A stretch of DNA of 64,000 nucleotides from JAWKWH01 sp963669415 (GCA_963669415.2 CAXXPS010000002.1:1984001-2048000), one strand, 5' to 3'; positions 51,840 through 61,286 are shown, counted from the stretch's first letter. The notes: a model not told the origin generated them from the sequence alone. A program made the numbers and translations.

Positions 51840-52679
51840 ATGAATAAGGCACGTCGCAATCCCTTCAACCTGATCGCAATGCACGGCGCTCTCATCTTGT
51901 ATACTTTGATTGCGCTATTTCCGGTCGCCGTGATCCTGATCAACAGTTTCAAGACGCGCAAAGCCATCTTTCGCGAACCGCTGGCCCTGCCGAGCGCCGA
52001 CAGCTTCTCGACCGTGGGATATGAAACCGTGCTCCAACAGGGGGACTTTTTCCTTTACTTCCAAAACTCGATGATTGTCACCGTCGCCTCTTTGTTTTTC
52101 GTCCTGTTATTTGGCGCAATGGCCGCCTTTGCATTGGCCGAGTATCGATTTAGGGGCAACACATTGATGGGCCTCTACCTGGCGCTCGGCATTATGATCC
52201 CAATACGCATCGGTACGGTCGCAATTCTGGAACTGATGGTATCGACCGGCCTGGTGAATACTCTGGTGGCGCTTATCCTGGTATACACAGCACAGGGCTT
52301 ACCACTTGCGGTCTTCATACTCAGTGAGTTCATGAAGGGTGTGTCTGACGATCTGAAAAACGCTGGACGAATCGACGGGTTAAACGAATATGTGATCTTT
52401 TTCCGCCTCGTCTTGCCGCTGGTACGGCCAGCCATGGCCACGGTTGCGGTTTTCAACATGATCCCGATTTGGAACGATCTGTGGTTCCCGCTGATCCTGG
52501 CACCCGCTGAAGAGACCAAGACTCTGACACTCGGTTCTCAGGTGTTTATCGGGCAGTTCGTAACCGATTGGAATGCTGTCCTTTCGGCTCTTTCAATGGC
52601 AATCCTGCCAGTACTTATCCTCTACGTGATCTTCTCCAGACAGCTAATCCGCGGAATCACTTCAGGGGCGGTCAAATGA
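51840..52679 (+). CDS. CUT1 sugar ABC transporter permease (MalG-like)
   Basis: A 279-residue permease with six hydrophobic segments. The loop VSDDLKNAGRIDGLNEYVIF followed by FRLVLPLVRPA is the EAA motif, and the C-terminal VIFSRQLIRGITSGAVK matches the MalG branch. A ribosome site (GGGAGAT) precedes the ATG. Its stop overlaps the next small gene by ATGA. Confidence 0.9.
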   Translation: MNKARRNPFNLIAMHGALILYTLIALFPVAVILINSFKTRKAIFREPLALPSADSFSTVGYETVLQQGDFFLYFQNSMIVTVASLFFVLLFGAMAAFALAEYRFRGNTLMGLYLALGIMIPIRIGTVAILELMVSTGLVNTLVALILVYTAQGLPLAVFILSEFMKGVSDDLKNAGRIDGLNEYVIFFRLVLPLVRPAMATVAVFNMIPIWNDLWFPLILAPAEETKTLTLGSQVFIGQFVTDWNAVLSALSMAILPVLILYVIFSRQLIRGITSGAVK

Positions 52680-53062
52680 CCAGAGCGATCGTTCCGATCT
52701 TGGTAGGTACGACTGGCCGCCAAGTGGATGTTTGCCGCACCAGCGCTCAGATTGCCGCACGGCGTAACCGCAGTCATGCCGGTCTGCCCGATGCACTGCG
52801 TCGCTATCGCCGATGTTGCATGATCAAAGTTGCCCAGAGCAGTGTCGTCAAAATTTCAGATCGCGTTTTTGATGTCACTGAAGAAGCTGGGGTGCAGCAA
52901 CTTCTCGAAACAGGGCGGAATTTCACTTTTGGATCCGCCACCGAACACACCGACATGCCCCGTCACTTGGAAGACAAATTTCAGCTGCTGCGCTGCCGCC
53001 CTCTAAGTGATGCAGATTTTCAATCCTCAGCAACCTCTCCAGCCAAAGGAGTCGCACAATGA
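52676..53062 (+). CDS. Small protein of unknown function inside the sugar importer operon
   Basis: A 128-residue frame joined to its neighbours by ATGA overlaps on both ends (52676-52679 with the permease, 53059-53062 with the ATPase), which argues for real translation. The first 45 residues are basic with two Cys-rich turns (VDVCRTSAQIAARRNRSH, YRRCC). The rest reads like a small mixed domain (VVKISDRVFDVTEEAGVQQL, ATEHTDMPRHLEDKF). No family was recognised, and no signal peptide or membrane segment is seen. In related loci the gene in this place is often a sugar-modifying enzyme, so it could also be a shortened remnant of one. Confidence 0.55.
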   Translation: MTRAIVPILVGTTGRQVDVCRTSAQIAARRNRSHAGLPDALRRYRRCCMIKVAQSSVVKISDRVFDVTEEAGVQQLLETGRNFTFGSATEHTDMPRHLEDKFQLLRCRPLSDADFQSSATSPAKGVAQ

Positions 53063-54054
53063 CGGCTTTGCAACTTACCAACGTTTACAAATCCTTCGGC
53101 AAGGTTGAGGTGCTGAAAGACATCAATCTGACAGTCGAGGACGGCGAGTTCGTCGTTTTTGTCGGCCCTTCAGGCTGCGGCAAATCCACATTGTTGAGAG
53201 TAATTGCCGGTCTAGAGGATGTCACTTCCGGTGATGTTGAAATCGCTGGCAACATCGTCAATGACGTGCCACCCGCCAAACGAGGCATTGCCATGGTGTT
53301 CCAGTCTTATGCGCTTTATCCGCATTTGTCGGTTAGGGACAACATGGCGCTTGGATTGAAGCAAGCAGGCGAGCCTAAAACGGTGATAGAGGAACGTATT
53401 TCAGAAGCCACTCGCATGCTGCACCTGGAGCCATATCTAGAGCGCAGGCCATCTGAATTGTCCGGCGGTCAACGTCAGCGTGTAGCGATCGGTCGCGCCG
53501 TAGTACGCGAGCCGAAACTGTTTCTCTTTGACGAACCGTTGTCAAATCTCGACGCAGCGCTTCGCATGAACACACGGATCGAGATTGCCGACCTGCATCG
53601 CAAGCTTTCAGCTGCAATGATCTACGTCACGCATGATCAGATCGAGGCCATGACGCTTGCTGACAAAATTGTGGTACTTCGCGACGGAGTTGTCGAGCAG
53701 ATTGGGTCACCGATGGAGCTCTACAATAACCCCGCAAACAAATTTGTAGCTGGTTTTTTAGGTTCGCCGGCAATGAATTTTGTACCCGCTGGAATATTTG
53801 GCAAAGACGCTGACACACTTGGTGTCCGTCCCGAGTATATCCGTGTCGGCAAGAAAGGCCGCGCCACATGCACCGTAACGCATGTCGAACATCTTGGCGG
53901 CGACACCAACGTGTTGGCTTCGCTCGGAGGTGGTGAAAATCTGACTATTCGGCTTTTCGGGCAGCACAAACAAGATGTCGGCGATACTGTTGAGATCGAT
54001 TTCGACGACGCCAATACATACCTGTTCAATGCTGATGGAGCACGGATCGGATGA
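53059..54054 (+). CDS. Sugar ABC transporter ATP-binding protein (UgpC/MsmK-like)
   Basis: A 331-residue ATPase with Walker A GPSGCGKST, signature LSGGQRQRVAIGR, Walker B LFLFDEPLSNLD and switch His in MIYVTHDQIEAMT. The C-terminal TOBE/OB domains (from about residue 235) are the regulatory part of MalK-type ATPases. It powers the CUT1 importer encoded just upstream and closes the operon. An IS3 remnant follows its stop. Confidence 0.93.
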   Translation: MTALQLTNVYKSFGKVEVLKDINLTVEDGEFVVFVGPSGCGKSTLLRVIAGLEDVTSGDVEIAGNIVNDVPPAKRGIAMVFQSYALYPHLSVRDNMALGLKQAGEPKTVIEERISEATRMLHLEPYLERRPSELSGGQRQRVAIGRAVVREPKLFLFDEPLSNLDAALRMNTRIEIADLHRKLSAAMIYVTHDQIEAMTLADKIVVLRDGVVEQIGSPMELYNNPANKFVAGFLGSPAMNFVPAGIFGKDADTLGVRPEYIRVGKKGRATCTVTHVEHLGGDTNVLASLGGGENLTIRLFGQHKQDVGDTVEIDFDDANTYLFNADGARIG

Positions 54055-54150
54055 ACCGCTGGGCAACATTCCGGCGTTTGCAGCAGGCGGCGTGTCCGGC
54101 TTCGCCACCAATGAGACAGTTTTGGCCTAACAGATAAGGAGGAATTTCTG

Positions 54151-54287
54151 GCGCATCGAACCTCATCAAGGAGCGAGCGCATATCCGAAGGCCTGCACTA
54201 CAACTGGTCGAAGGAGTTCTTGGAAGCCGGCAGGAAACGGCTGACAGGAGACACGTTCTAGAACTGCGATTGCTCGAAAAAGCATGA
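54151..54287 (+). pseudogene. IS3-family OrfA remnant with internal deletion
   Basis: Translation gives RISEGLHYNWSKEFLEAG then RKRLTGDTF and a stop, the centre of IS3-type OrfA proteins. Directly after, in a shifted frame, comes LELRLLEKA, which in intact OrfA lies roughly 25 residues further on. So a deletion has fused two parts. Neither OrfB nor IS ends are present. Confidence 0.7.
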
Positions 54288-54374
54288 CCAGGGAATTGAG
54301 GCCTTACAGCTCGGGCCTGGTCGAGACCTGGTTTGCGTGACATGTCGGTCCGTACCGCCGACAGCGGTACAAAC

Positions 54375-55127
54375 TCACAAGCGGTCCTCTAATGACCGCA
54401 GAAATTCCCGCGCTTGTTCGATATTCGGAACAGCCTCCGTCAGCGATGGCGGCCGCTCTGGTCTGTTTTCGGCAAATAGACTTATTTTTTCGCCGGCAGA
54501 GGAAACATCGAACCCGAGCTTTTGCAGAAGTTCGGCTGCCCGTTGCCGCTTGTGCGCTTCCTCGTAGAGGTATTCATAACTGAACTCCACACCGTTCACG
54601 CCAAAGTCCTGCAAAGTGCTTTTCATTTGCTCCCAAGCATGATGATCCTTTCGCGCCTGTTCTTCCATTTCGGCGAGATCGAAGGGTATGAGTTGTTTGC
54701 TACCACTGGCGATTTCATCAGCTAGCGCCTGCCGGCCCTGGTTTCCCCAAATCGAGGTCTGCTTGGCAATGAAAAGCGAGATGATCCGGTTCACCATGCT
54801 CTCGCGGCGCCAAAGCAGGAAGCGGTAGTTCAGTCGGGCGCAAACTCGAACCAAGGCATTTGTAACCGGGATCGGAACGGTTTCGACGCAATGTTTTAGA
54901 TTGGGACGCTCAGACAAGGCATTGCCCAACGCCTCCTCGAGTTGCGCATTGTCGGCGCTATCGACAAATGCCTTGGTGATGTGACCGAGCGACCTGTCGA
55001 TGTTGAGTGGTTCGTGTTCAAGGTTGGGATATCTCGAACAGGACTGCAGCAACATCATCATCGATGTCCCGCCAGTGCGCCGCAAGGTCAATACGACCAC
55101 CGGGTGTTGGGTATCGGGAATGCTCAT
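54375..55127 (-). CDS. Sulfotransferase-like protein
   Basis: A 250-residue protein. Near the N-terminus VVVLTLRRTGGTSMMMLLQS resembles the 5'-phosphosulfate-binding loop that starts PAPS-dependent sulfotransferases. LRVCARLNYRFLLWRRE-type and DLAEMEEQARKDHHAWEQMK helices follow, and GVEFSYEYLYEE is like the 3'-phosphate region. It overlaps the upstream glycosyltransferase by ATGA, so it may sulfate a surface glycan made by its neighbours. Similarity is moderate; another nucleotide-binding role cannot be excluded. Confidence 0.7.
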   Translation of the reverse strand: MSIPDTQHPVVVLTLRRTGGTSMMMLLQSCSRYPNLEHEPLNIDRSLGHITKAFVDSADNAQLEEALGNALSERPNLKHCVETVPIPVTNALVRVCARLNYRFLLWRRESMVNRIISLFIAKQTSIWGNQGRQALADEIASGSKQLIPFDLAEMEEQARKDHHAWEQMKSTLQDFGVNGVEFSYEYLYEEAHKRQRAAELLQKLGFDVSSAGEKISLFAENRPERPPSLTEAVPNIEQAREFLRSLEDRL

Positions 55128-56167
55128 TGGTAGCGATCTTCGTTTGCATCGGCGTCTTGCGGTTCTCCATCGCCATGAGACCGTGTCAGTTCTTTGGTTG
55201 CGGACAGCACGTCAACAAATTCCTCATAACGGTCCGTAGTTCTCATCCATCCCAAATGTACAAGTTGTTTTGTTCCGTTGTAGAAAACCGACTGCTCATT
55301 GCGAAAAACGATTTCCGGATTCCGGTCAATTTCGTCCAGATAGGCCGCCCGCTCCTGGAGGCTCTTTTCGACCACTCCGGCGTTTGCCGTCACTTGAGAT
55401 TTTGACGTCTCGACAAATCCTTCCAGAAACTTGAAATGCAAGAGATTCCCGGTCACCGGCGAAAGTCTGGCGCCACTATGGAAATGCATTGATACCAGGT
55501 ACTTCATTCCTTTTCGCCATTTGACCAAGGGGATTTTGTTCAGACATGGAGGTGTCTCATTTCGTTTCTCGCCTTTCCAAAAAACCCGTTCCCGAACCCC
55601 GCCAAACATTTGGTCCTGCGGGCACTCTCCGTCTCTCGGCCAAATCCAGCCGGGCTTGGGATCGAAATAAGGACAGGAATCGATAAACGGACTGCCGGGA
55701 GCGTAATTGGCGGCCGTCACCGGGCCATCCGGATACATGTCGATCATCGCGCAGTACAACGCTTCATCTCCGCAGATTTCCAGATATTCGCATAACTGCC
55801 GCAAGTCGATTTGTTCGGAATGCGGGAAGACAAGAAGCTCGTCAGCATCAACCGTCAGGCACCAATGACCGTCACCAAAAACATTCGCCAATGTATTGGT
55901 CCAGGCTGGTGGTGAAATGTTCTCAATGAAATATGCGCCGTCGGTGTTGTATCGGTAACAATCTCTTTGCGCATCCAGATACTCTTTCGTGCCGTCACTT
56001 GAATCGTTGTCGGCAAAGAAAAATTTGTCGACCCCGAATTTTCTGTAATAGTCAACGAAGTGGTCGATTCGGAGCATTTCGTTCCGAACTGCGACAAAGC
56101 ACAAAATGTCGTCCGGTTCGACGGCGATCTCCTTGTCATCGGCCTTAACCAAATCGCTGATTTTCAT
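55124..56167 (-). CDS. Glycosyltransferase, family 2-like (Glyco_tranf_2_4 type)
   Basis: A 347-residue protein of the GT92-like/Glyco_tranf_2_4 group: ILCFVAVRNEMLRIDHFVDY, FFFADNDSSDGTKEYLD and WCLTVDADELLVFPHSEQID, with DADE as the metal-binding acidic motif. YLVSMHFHSGARLSPVTGNL and LLHFKFLEGF are typical later blocks. It is divergent from a very large glycosyltransferase and probably acts in the same surface polysaccharide. Cytoplasmic; no membrane segment. Confidence 0.85.
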   Translation of the reverse strand: MKISDLVKADDKEIAVEPDDILCFVAVRNEMLRIDHFVDYYRKFGVDKFFFADNDSSDGTKEYLDAQRDCYRYNTDGAYFIENISPPAWTNTLANVFGDGHWCLTVDADELLVFPHSEQIDLRQLCEYLEICGDEALYCAMIDMYPDGPVTAANYAPGSPFIDSCPYFDPKPGWIWPRDGECPQDQMFGGVRERVFWKGEKRNETPPCLNKIPLVKWRKGMKYLVSMHFHSGARLSPVTGNLLHFKFLEGFVETSKSQVTANAGVVEKSLQERAAYLDEIDRNPEIVFRNEQSVFYNGTKQLVHLGWMRTTDRYEEFVDVLSATKELTRSHGDGEPQDADANEDRYQ

Positions 56168-56331
56168 CGCATTACCTGACCCGATTGACTAAAGTGAACT
56201 TCAATGGGATCGATTGTAACATCCGGTGAATTCAACGCAATTCCGGATCGGAATACCGGTTGGGATCGTGGCGGGCCGTGTCGTTGCAAACGAACTGACA
56301 AACCCTGCGAACACTTCGGAACGTCTTCGAC

Positions 56332-59300
56332 ATGAACAGTGCAAAAATCACGAGCCAGCGAAAGAAGAAATCGGGCAAACGACGTCCGCTGAATATTTGT
56401 TACGTCACGGCTGAACTCTTCGGATGGGATGCGGCCAACGAACACAATCGCGCGATCTACGGGCTGGCGCAGCTGTCGGCGACACTTGGCGACAACGTTA
56501 CCCTGGTCTGGGCTCCGTTGAAGGAGGCCCGTGACAAGATAAGCGCGGACTATGAGCAGTGGCTGACAAATGAGCTCTATCAAAATCACCTCCTCAAGCT
56601 TGAACTAGTTGATGGATCGGATCAATTGCTGCCGGGGCTGGAAATTGCGGAAAAGGCCTCCGTCGCGGTACATCATTTTCTCGAAATCAATGAATTTGAC
56701 GTGGTTTACTTCGCGCTCGAAGGAGGTCTGGCCTACTATCCGTTATTGGCCAAGGAATGTGGGTTGTCACACACATCTGTCCCTATGCTTGTGCTGGGGA
56801 CCGAGCCGCTTGATTGGCGCAAAGAGGCGGACCGCACATTTGTCGCCTCAACCCGCGAAGTGGCAATCTCGCATATGGAGCGTTATTGCGTACAAACATG
56901 TGACCGGCTGATCGTCAACAGCAATTATTTGAAGAAGTGGATGAAGGATGCCGGATGGAACATTCCCGCCGGCACGGAAGTACGCGCTGCGCCATTGCCC
57001 TTCAACAGGACGGGCGAACAGAGCATTACCGGGTCGGAAATTGCGAACATCGACGAACTGGTCTTTGTCAGCGGATTTGGCGAGCGATTTGGATTTCAGC
57101 TGTTCTGCGATGCCCTCGACAGGGTTGCGAAATCACGTCACCACCCAACCGTGACCACACTTGGTTACTTTGGAAAATTGGGAGGAGAACACACCGGCGG
57201 CATGCTGTTGCGGCAGGCGCGCAAATGGCCGTTTGCGATCAGAATGCTGCCCTGGATCTCTGAACAGGAGACACTTCGTTACATTGCGCAACGCCAATGC
57301 CTGGTGGTCATCTCCAATACTGCGGCTAATCAGCCCGCGCTCATTCAACAGTGCTTGACGGCTGGACTACCCTTTGTCTCCACAAACGTGGGTGGCATTG
57401 GGGAACTCATAGATCCAAAAAAGCACAGGCGATGTCTTTCCAAGCCGGAAGCGGGTCTGCTGGCTGAACGTATCGTCGACCATCTGGATCGACCGCAGCC
57501 TCCCGTAACGCCGCGAAACTCCTTCGAGCAGCAACGCGCGGCATGGGTTGACCACTTTGCTGCCATGGCGTCTGACACAACGGCCTTTGCGCTTGCAAAG
57601 TCTCGGGCGACATCTGCGTCCACACGCTCGCGGCGCCGCAAGGGCGCGAAGCCTCCATTGGTCACGATCATCCTTGTCCACCACAACAGGCCCGGCTTTC
57701 TGACCCAGTCACTGGCATCGGTCAGGCGGCAGGATTATCCAAATATTGAGCTGATAATCGTCGATGACGGAAGCACGGACCCTGAAGCCGTCGCCTATCT
57801 TGATGAGGTTGAGAAGAGTTTCGCCAGGAAGAAGGGGTGGAGAATACTGCGCGAACCCAATCGCTATCTTGGCGCCGCTCGAAACGCCGGAATTCGCGCT
57901 GCAAAGGGCGAGTTTGTCCTGTTTCTTGACGACGATAATGCGCTTTTTGACGGCGCCGTCACCTCTTATGTGACTGCGATCGAAAGTAGCGGCAGCGACA
58001 TTTGCTCCGCATTCAGCAAGCTGCTCTATGATCCCAATGTTCCGGCCACCGAGAGGAAAGGGTATATTCAATACTTCCCCTTGGGCGGTAGCCTGGACCT
58101 GGCGCTAATCCACAACTCGCTCGGCGATGCCAACGCAATCATCCGCAAATCGGTTTTCAAGAAAATAGGCTACCTTATCGAGGATTGGGGTTACGTGGCG
58201 CAGGACTGGGAATTTTTCCTGCGAGCGGTGTTGGCCGGTCTGAAGCTTCGCATTATTCCAAAGCCGCTCTACTGGTACCGTTCCAATCCCGAGAGCATGT
58301 TCCGCAGCTCCAACTGGTACCAGACGCGTCTGCCGATACTCGAAGCGTTCCGCAAACATAAGTTTGACGGAGCCGAGAAGGCCATGGAGTTATTCCTGTC
58401 ACAGAATGTCAGCGACGCTGACAGGAAACTGCAACTCGAAAATCTCTGGTACGATTTGTCCGGCGAACGTCATCGCAAGCTGGCAGAGATGGATTCAAAC
58501 TCGCGCGAAGCTGTGTCGCTGCTTGCAGAAATCGCAAGTGCCGAAAACCGGCCTGATACTGCACTGGCGTTGCTCGGGCAGATCGACAACAGCAATTTCA
58601 TCGACCGGGTACAAAAGACGCTGGAGTTCCAGCCCCCTTCAGACAACGCCATTGCGTTGCTTGCAGCTCCATTCAGCAAGTGGACACATCTGGAGCACGC
58701 TCAACTACGCGATTTCACTCTGCTTTCCAACTCCATGGCAGAGCAGGAAGCGTTCTACATCGGGGATCACAACAACCTTTTCATTGAAGCCAAAGGGACG
58801 GGTGTTACAACCGCATGTTTGAAAGCGGGCTGTCCATCAGGAACGTTGGCCGTAACCGCGAATATCGAGTTGGGTGAACACACCAGCGGCGCTGCCGAAG
58901 TGTTGCTGGCGGTTGTTGCCGATGGACTTGAGGTCGATTGGAACCCCGCCGATACATCAAACTCGCTGGTCGAAGGAAGTTCCGATTGGTTCAGGATTTC
59001 CCGCCCGGGAACACCGCGTGAGGTAGGTCTCACGCTTGAGACGGCGACATCTCGTCGCCGAAATCTGCTCGTGGCGGTTCGCTGTCTTGACACTGACCAT
59101 GATTCGAATTCACTCATTTGCATCAAATCCATCTCGCTTCGCAGAACAATTCCAGCAAAATCGCTTGTTCGACCACGCCTTGGGGCTCCTCAAAATCGTC
59201 AAAGGGCCATTTCGCTTGGCGAAGATGAGTTCAATAAAGCGAACTTGACGACACCCTACCGGTCAAAGCTCCCGCTGCTGTTGGTTGACCGCAAAGGTGG

Positions 59301-59676
59301 AGGTCTTTTTCTGCGACCCCACAAGAAGGGGCCGGTTGTCGCCGCGATTTACGATGCATTTCCGCCATTTGCCAAGCGCGTAATTGCAAGCGTGGAAATT
59401 GCGCACGAAGAATCATCTGATTTTGAGTTCAGCGTAGCTCTCTTCAGGCCGGAATCCGAACCGAATTGGAAGCGGGATTTCGAAACCAAGGTGGTTTGTT
59501 TTTCAGGCTGGTTTCGCCAAGACACCCGCTTCTCACTGCTTGATATTCCCCTGGAACTTGATACGCGAACCAAAACCAGTCTCTCCCTCGCACTTGCCAT
59601 ACGGTTGCCGAAAGGGTCAGCTCCCGATCCGGCCAATGCGTTTTTCAGAAAGATATCAATCGTGTGGAATGAATGA
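56332..59676 (+). CDS. Large bifunctional glycosyltransferase (GT4-like + GT2 domains)
   Basis: A 1114-residue protein. Residues about 15-400 resemble a GT4-type transferase (LNICYVTAELFGWDAANEHN, RQCLVVISNTAANQPALIQQ, CLTAGLPFVSTNVGGIGELI). Residues about 440-690 form a GT2 domain (TIILVHHNRPGFLTQSLASV, IELIIVDDGSTDPEAVAYL, LGAARNAGIRAAKGEFVLFL, then DDDNALF with the DxD metal site). The remaining 400 or so residues have no recognised domain and may bind carbohydrate or another protein. ATG 56332 is used. It is divergent from the sulfotransferase-linked glycosyltransferase and may assemble a capsule or other surface glycan. Confidence 0.87.
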   Translation: MNSAKITSQRKKKSGKRRPLNICYVTAELFGWDAANEHNRAIYGLAQLSATLGDNVTLVWAPLKEARDKISADYEQWLTNELYQNHLLKLELVDGSDQLLPGLEIAEKASVAVHHFLEINEFDVVYFALEGGLAYYPLLAKECGLSHTSVPMLVLGTEPLDWRKEADRTFVASTREVAISHMERYCVQTCDRLIVNSNYLKKWMKDAGWNIPAGTEVRAAPLPFNRTGEQSITGSEIANIDELVFVSGFGERFGFQLFCDALDRVAKSRHHPTVTTLGYFGKLGGEHTGGMLLRQARKWPFAIRMLPWISEQETLRYIAQRQCLVVISNTAANQPALIQQCLTAGLPFVSTNVGGIGELIDPKKHRRCLSKPEAGLLAERIVDHLDRPQPPVTPRNSFEQQRAAWVDHFAAMASDTTAFALAKSRATSASTRSRRRKGAKPPLVTIILVHHNRPGFLTQSLASVRRQDYPNIELIIVDDGSTDPEAVAYLDEVEKSFARKKGWRILREPNRYLGAARNAGIRAAKGEFVLFLDDDNALFDGAVTSYVTAIESSGSDICSAFSKLLYDPNVPATERKGYIQYFPLGGSLDLALIHNSLGDANAIIRKSVFKKIGYLIEDWGYVAQDWEFFLRAVLAGLKLRIIPKPLYWYRSNPESMFRSSNWYQTRLPILEAFRKHKFDGAEKAMELFLSQNVSDADRKLQLENLWYDLSGERHRKLAEMDSNSREAVSLLAEIASAENRPDTALALLGQIDNSNFIDRVQKTLEFQPPSDNAIALLAAPFSKWTHLEHAQLRDFTLLSNSMAEQEAFYIGDHNNLFIEAKGTGVTTACLKAGCPSGTLAVTANIELGEHTSGAAEVLLAVVADGLEVDWNPADTSNSLVEGSSDWFRISRPGTPREVGLTLETATSRRRNLLVAVRCLDTDHDSNSLICIKSISLRRTIPAKSLVRPRLGAPQNRQRAISLGEDEFNKANLTTPYRSKLPLLLVDRKGGGLFLRPHKKGPVVAAIYDAFPPFAKRVIASVEIAHEESSDFEFSVALFRPESEPNWKRDFETKVVCFSGWFRQDTRFSLLDIPLELDTRTKTSLSLALAIRLPKGSAPDPANAFFRKISIVWNE

Positions 59677-59739
59677 CCACCGAAGTGATGGGTTCACAGA
59701 TTCAGCAGCGAGAATGAAGCTCGGCAACTCAGTTTGAAA

Positions 59740-60042
59740 TCAACCGCCGTAGCCGCCGCCAGGACCGCCGCCGTCACCTGGTCCACCGCCGCCCGGTGCA
59801 TTATCTCCGAGCGCATTTTGCGCAAGAACCACGCACGAGCTGTTCGCCCACTGGTAATCGCGCAAAAAAGCTTCCAGCGCCTCAATCGTGTCTTCTTCCA
59901 GCGCCCGGCGGCAGGCCTCTTCGGCCTGACGTTCCATTTCAGCGGTGACAACCAGCGCTTGCGCGGATGCTGAATTCACAGCAGGAGATGACGCCAGCCC
60001 CGCTGCGCCAACCAATGTTGCGAGATATTTTGCAAATCGCAT
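59740..60042 (-). CDS. Small secreted protein with Gly-rich tail
   Basis: A 100-residue exported protein. A signal peptide (MRFAKYLATLVGAAGLASSP) is followed by a charged helical part (MERQAEEACRRALEEDTIEA, LEAFLRDYQW) and a C-terminal GPGDGGGPGGGYGG tail. Two Cys (in EEACRRA and NSSCVVL) could form a disulfide. The open frame starts 10 codons earlier, but Met 60042 gives a normal signal. No known family. Confidence 0.65.
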   Translation of the reverse strand: MRFAKYLATLVGAAGLASSPAVNSASAQALVVTAEMERQAEEACRRALEEDTIEALEAFLRDYQWANSSCVVLAQNALGDNAPGGGGPGDGGGPGGGYGG

Positions 60043-60507
60043 GACCCATCCTCTCGATTGGTCACTCATCAAGTTGTTAACTAACTGTTAACCTGTATCT
60101 TTTTGCTCCAAGAGTCAATATCTTTATTTGATGTTTCAATATCGGTGCAAATTTAAAACATAGATATCCATCGAAAATTCCAAGACACGTACAGGTATAT
60201 TAAATAGACATCAGCAATTTTAATTATATTAACGGAAATTAACCATATTGTGTTTGTGTCGTTGTGCATAAAATCAATTTTGACAATTATCTATAATTAT
60301 CAATATATAATCGTAATTGATCGAGCTTTTTATATTAGCAAATATCGAAATAAACGAATGATTTTTTACCGTAGCGATAAATAATAGTATATTTAAATTT
60401 GATGTATATGAATGAATTTTAGTTCTGTAGACAGGTAATTTTTCCAACTGTGAATTGATCGATTTCAAAACAGGCATTATCATACAGAAATTCTGGAGAA
60501 TTGCCGT
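60043..60507. other. Strongly AT-rich intergenic region
   Basis: About 465 bases rich in A and T, with GTTAAC twice near 60075-60090 and many short TTAAT/TATAT runs, in sharp contrast to the coding regions around it. No gene, tRNA or clear hairpin was found. It may hold promoters for both flanking exported-protein genes or bind nucleoid proteins. Confidence 0.5.
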
Positions 60508-61266
60508 ATGAGTAGTGCCCGTATTTTTGCCTTTTGGATGTTTGTCGCTCTGGTTGTATTGCCAGGATCAGCTGCAGCGGTTGAAGATGGTGATGAGGCA
60601 TTTCTCTCATTGTCTAATTTGCGTGCAATCTATGTCGGTTGTGTTCAATCGTCGCTCAATAAACTTGGTTTCAATGCCGGGCTGGTTGATGGCGTTCTTG
60701 GTCGACGGACCAGAAGAAGTGCGCGATCCTACCAGCGAAAGTTTTCGGAAGCTTCCAATCTGCAGCGACTATCAACAGCAACTGCGCCACAATGGTGCGA
60801 ATATTTGTCCAGTACCCACGAGGAAGTGGCGGCAAATTTTGCAAGTGTAAAACAACACATCGACAGCATTCCGGGTCTGCATCTGGTTTTCGGTGATCCT
60901 GGTACGATTTGGGTGCAGCTCTCATCGCAAACCGACAATTCCATAGCGTCAGCGCTCACCGAGCTCATTGACCAGTCAGCGACCAGCAGCTTGCGTGGCA
61001 ACGGCAAGCAAAACACACTCTTGATCGTATTTAACAAACCATTGAAAGTTGGTGACAAGGTCACCGTTGAGCACCGTTATGTCCGGCCGTGGAACAGAAA
61101 AATTCCTCCAATTCGGTTCGACTACGATATTGGCAAGAATACGCCGCAAGATCCGCTGATCATCATGAATTCAGCCACCACACAGGGCAAAGGCGGGAGC
61201 CTGATCATCTCTTTGTTTGTCAATGAAGCGATCGTTTCAGAATCCACCTTTCCGATCATAAACTGA
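60508..61266 (+). CDS. Exported protein with peptidoglycan-binding-like domain
   Basis: A 252-residue exported protein. A signal peptide (FAFWMFVALVVLPGSAAA) precedes a PG_binding_1-like domain (VGCVQSSLNKLGFNAGLVDG, then VLGRRTRRSARSYQRKF), the usual three-helix unit that binds cell-wall peptides. The C-terminal 150 residues are a beta-rich domain of unknown type. It may attach to peptidoglycan in the periplasm. GGAG lies about 10 bases before the ATG. The next small exported protein starts 20 bases downstream. Confidence 0.72.
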   Translation: MSSARIFAFWMFVALVVLPGSAAAVEDGDEAFLSLSNLRAIYVGCVQSSLNKLGFNAGLVDGVLGRRTRRSARSYQRKFSEASNLQRLSTATAPQWCEYLSSTHEEVAANFASVKQHIDSIPGLHLVFGDPGTIWVQLSSQTDNSIASALTELIDQSATSSLRGNGKQNTLLIVFNKPLKVGDKVTVEHRYVRPWNRKIPPIRFDYDIGKNTPQDPLIIMNSATTQGKGGSLIISLFVNEAIVSESTFPIIN

Positions 61267-61286
61267 CTGCCAACCGGGCCCGGAAC

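Noticed and set aside
52568..52675. Longer N-terminus for the small gene at 52676
   Set aside because: It would overlap the permease by over 100 bases; the ATGA junction start is more likely.
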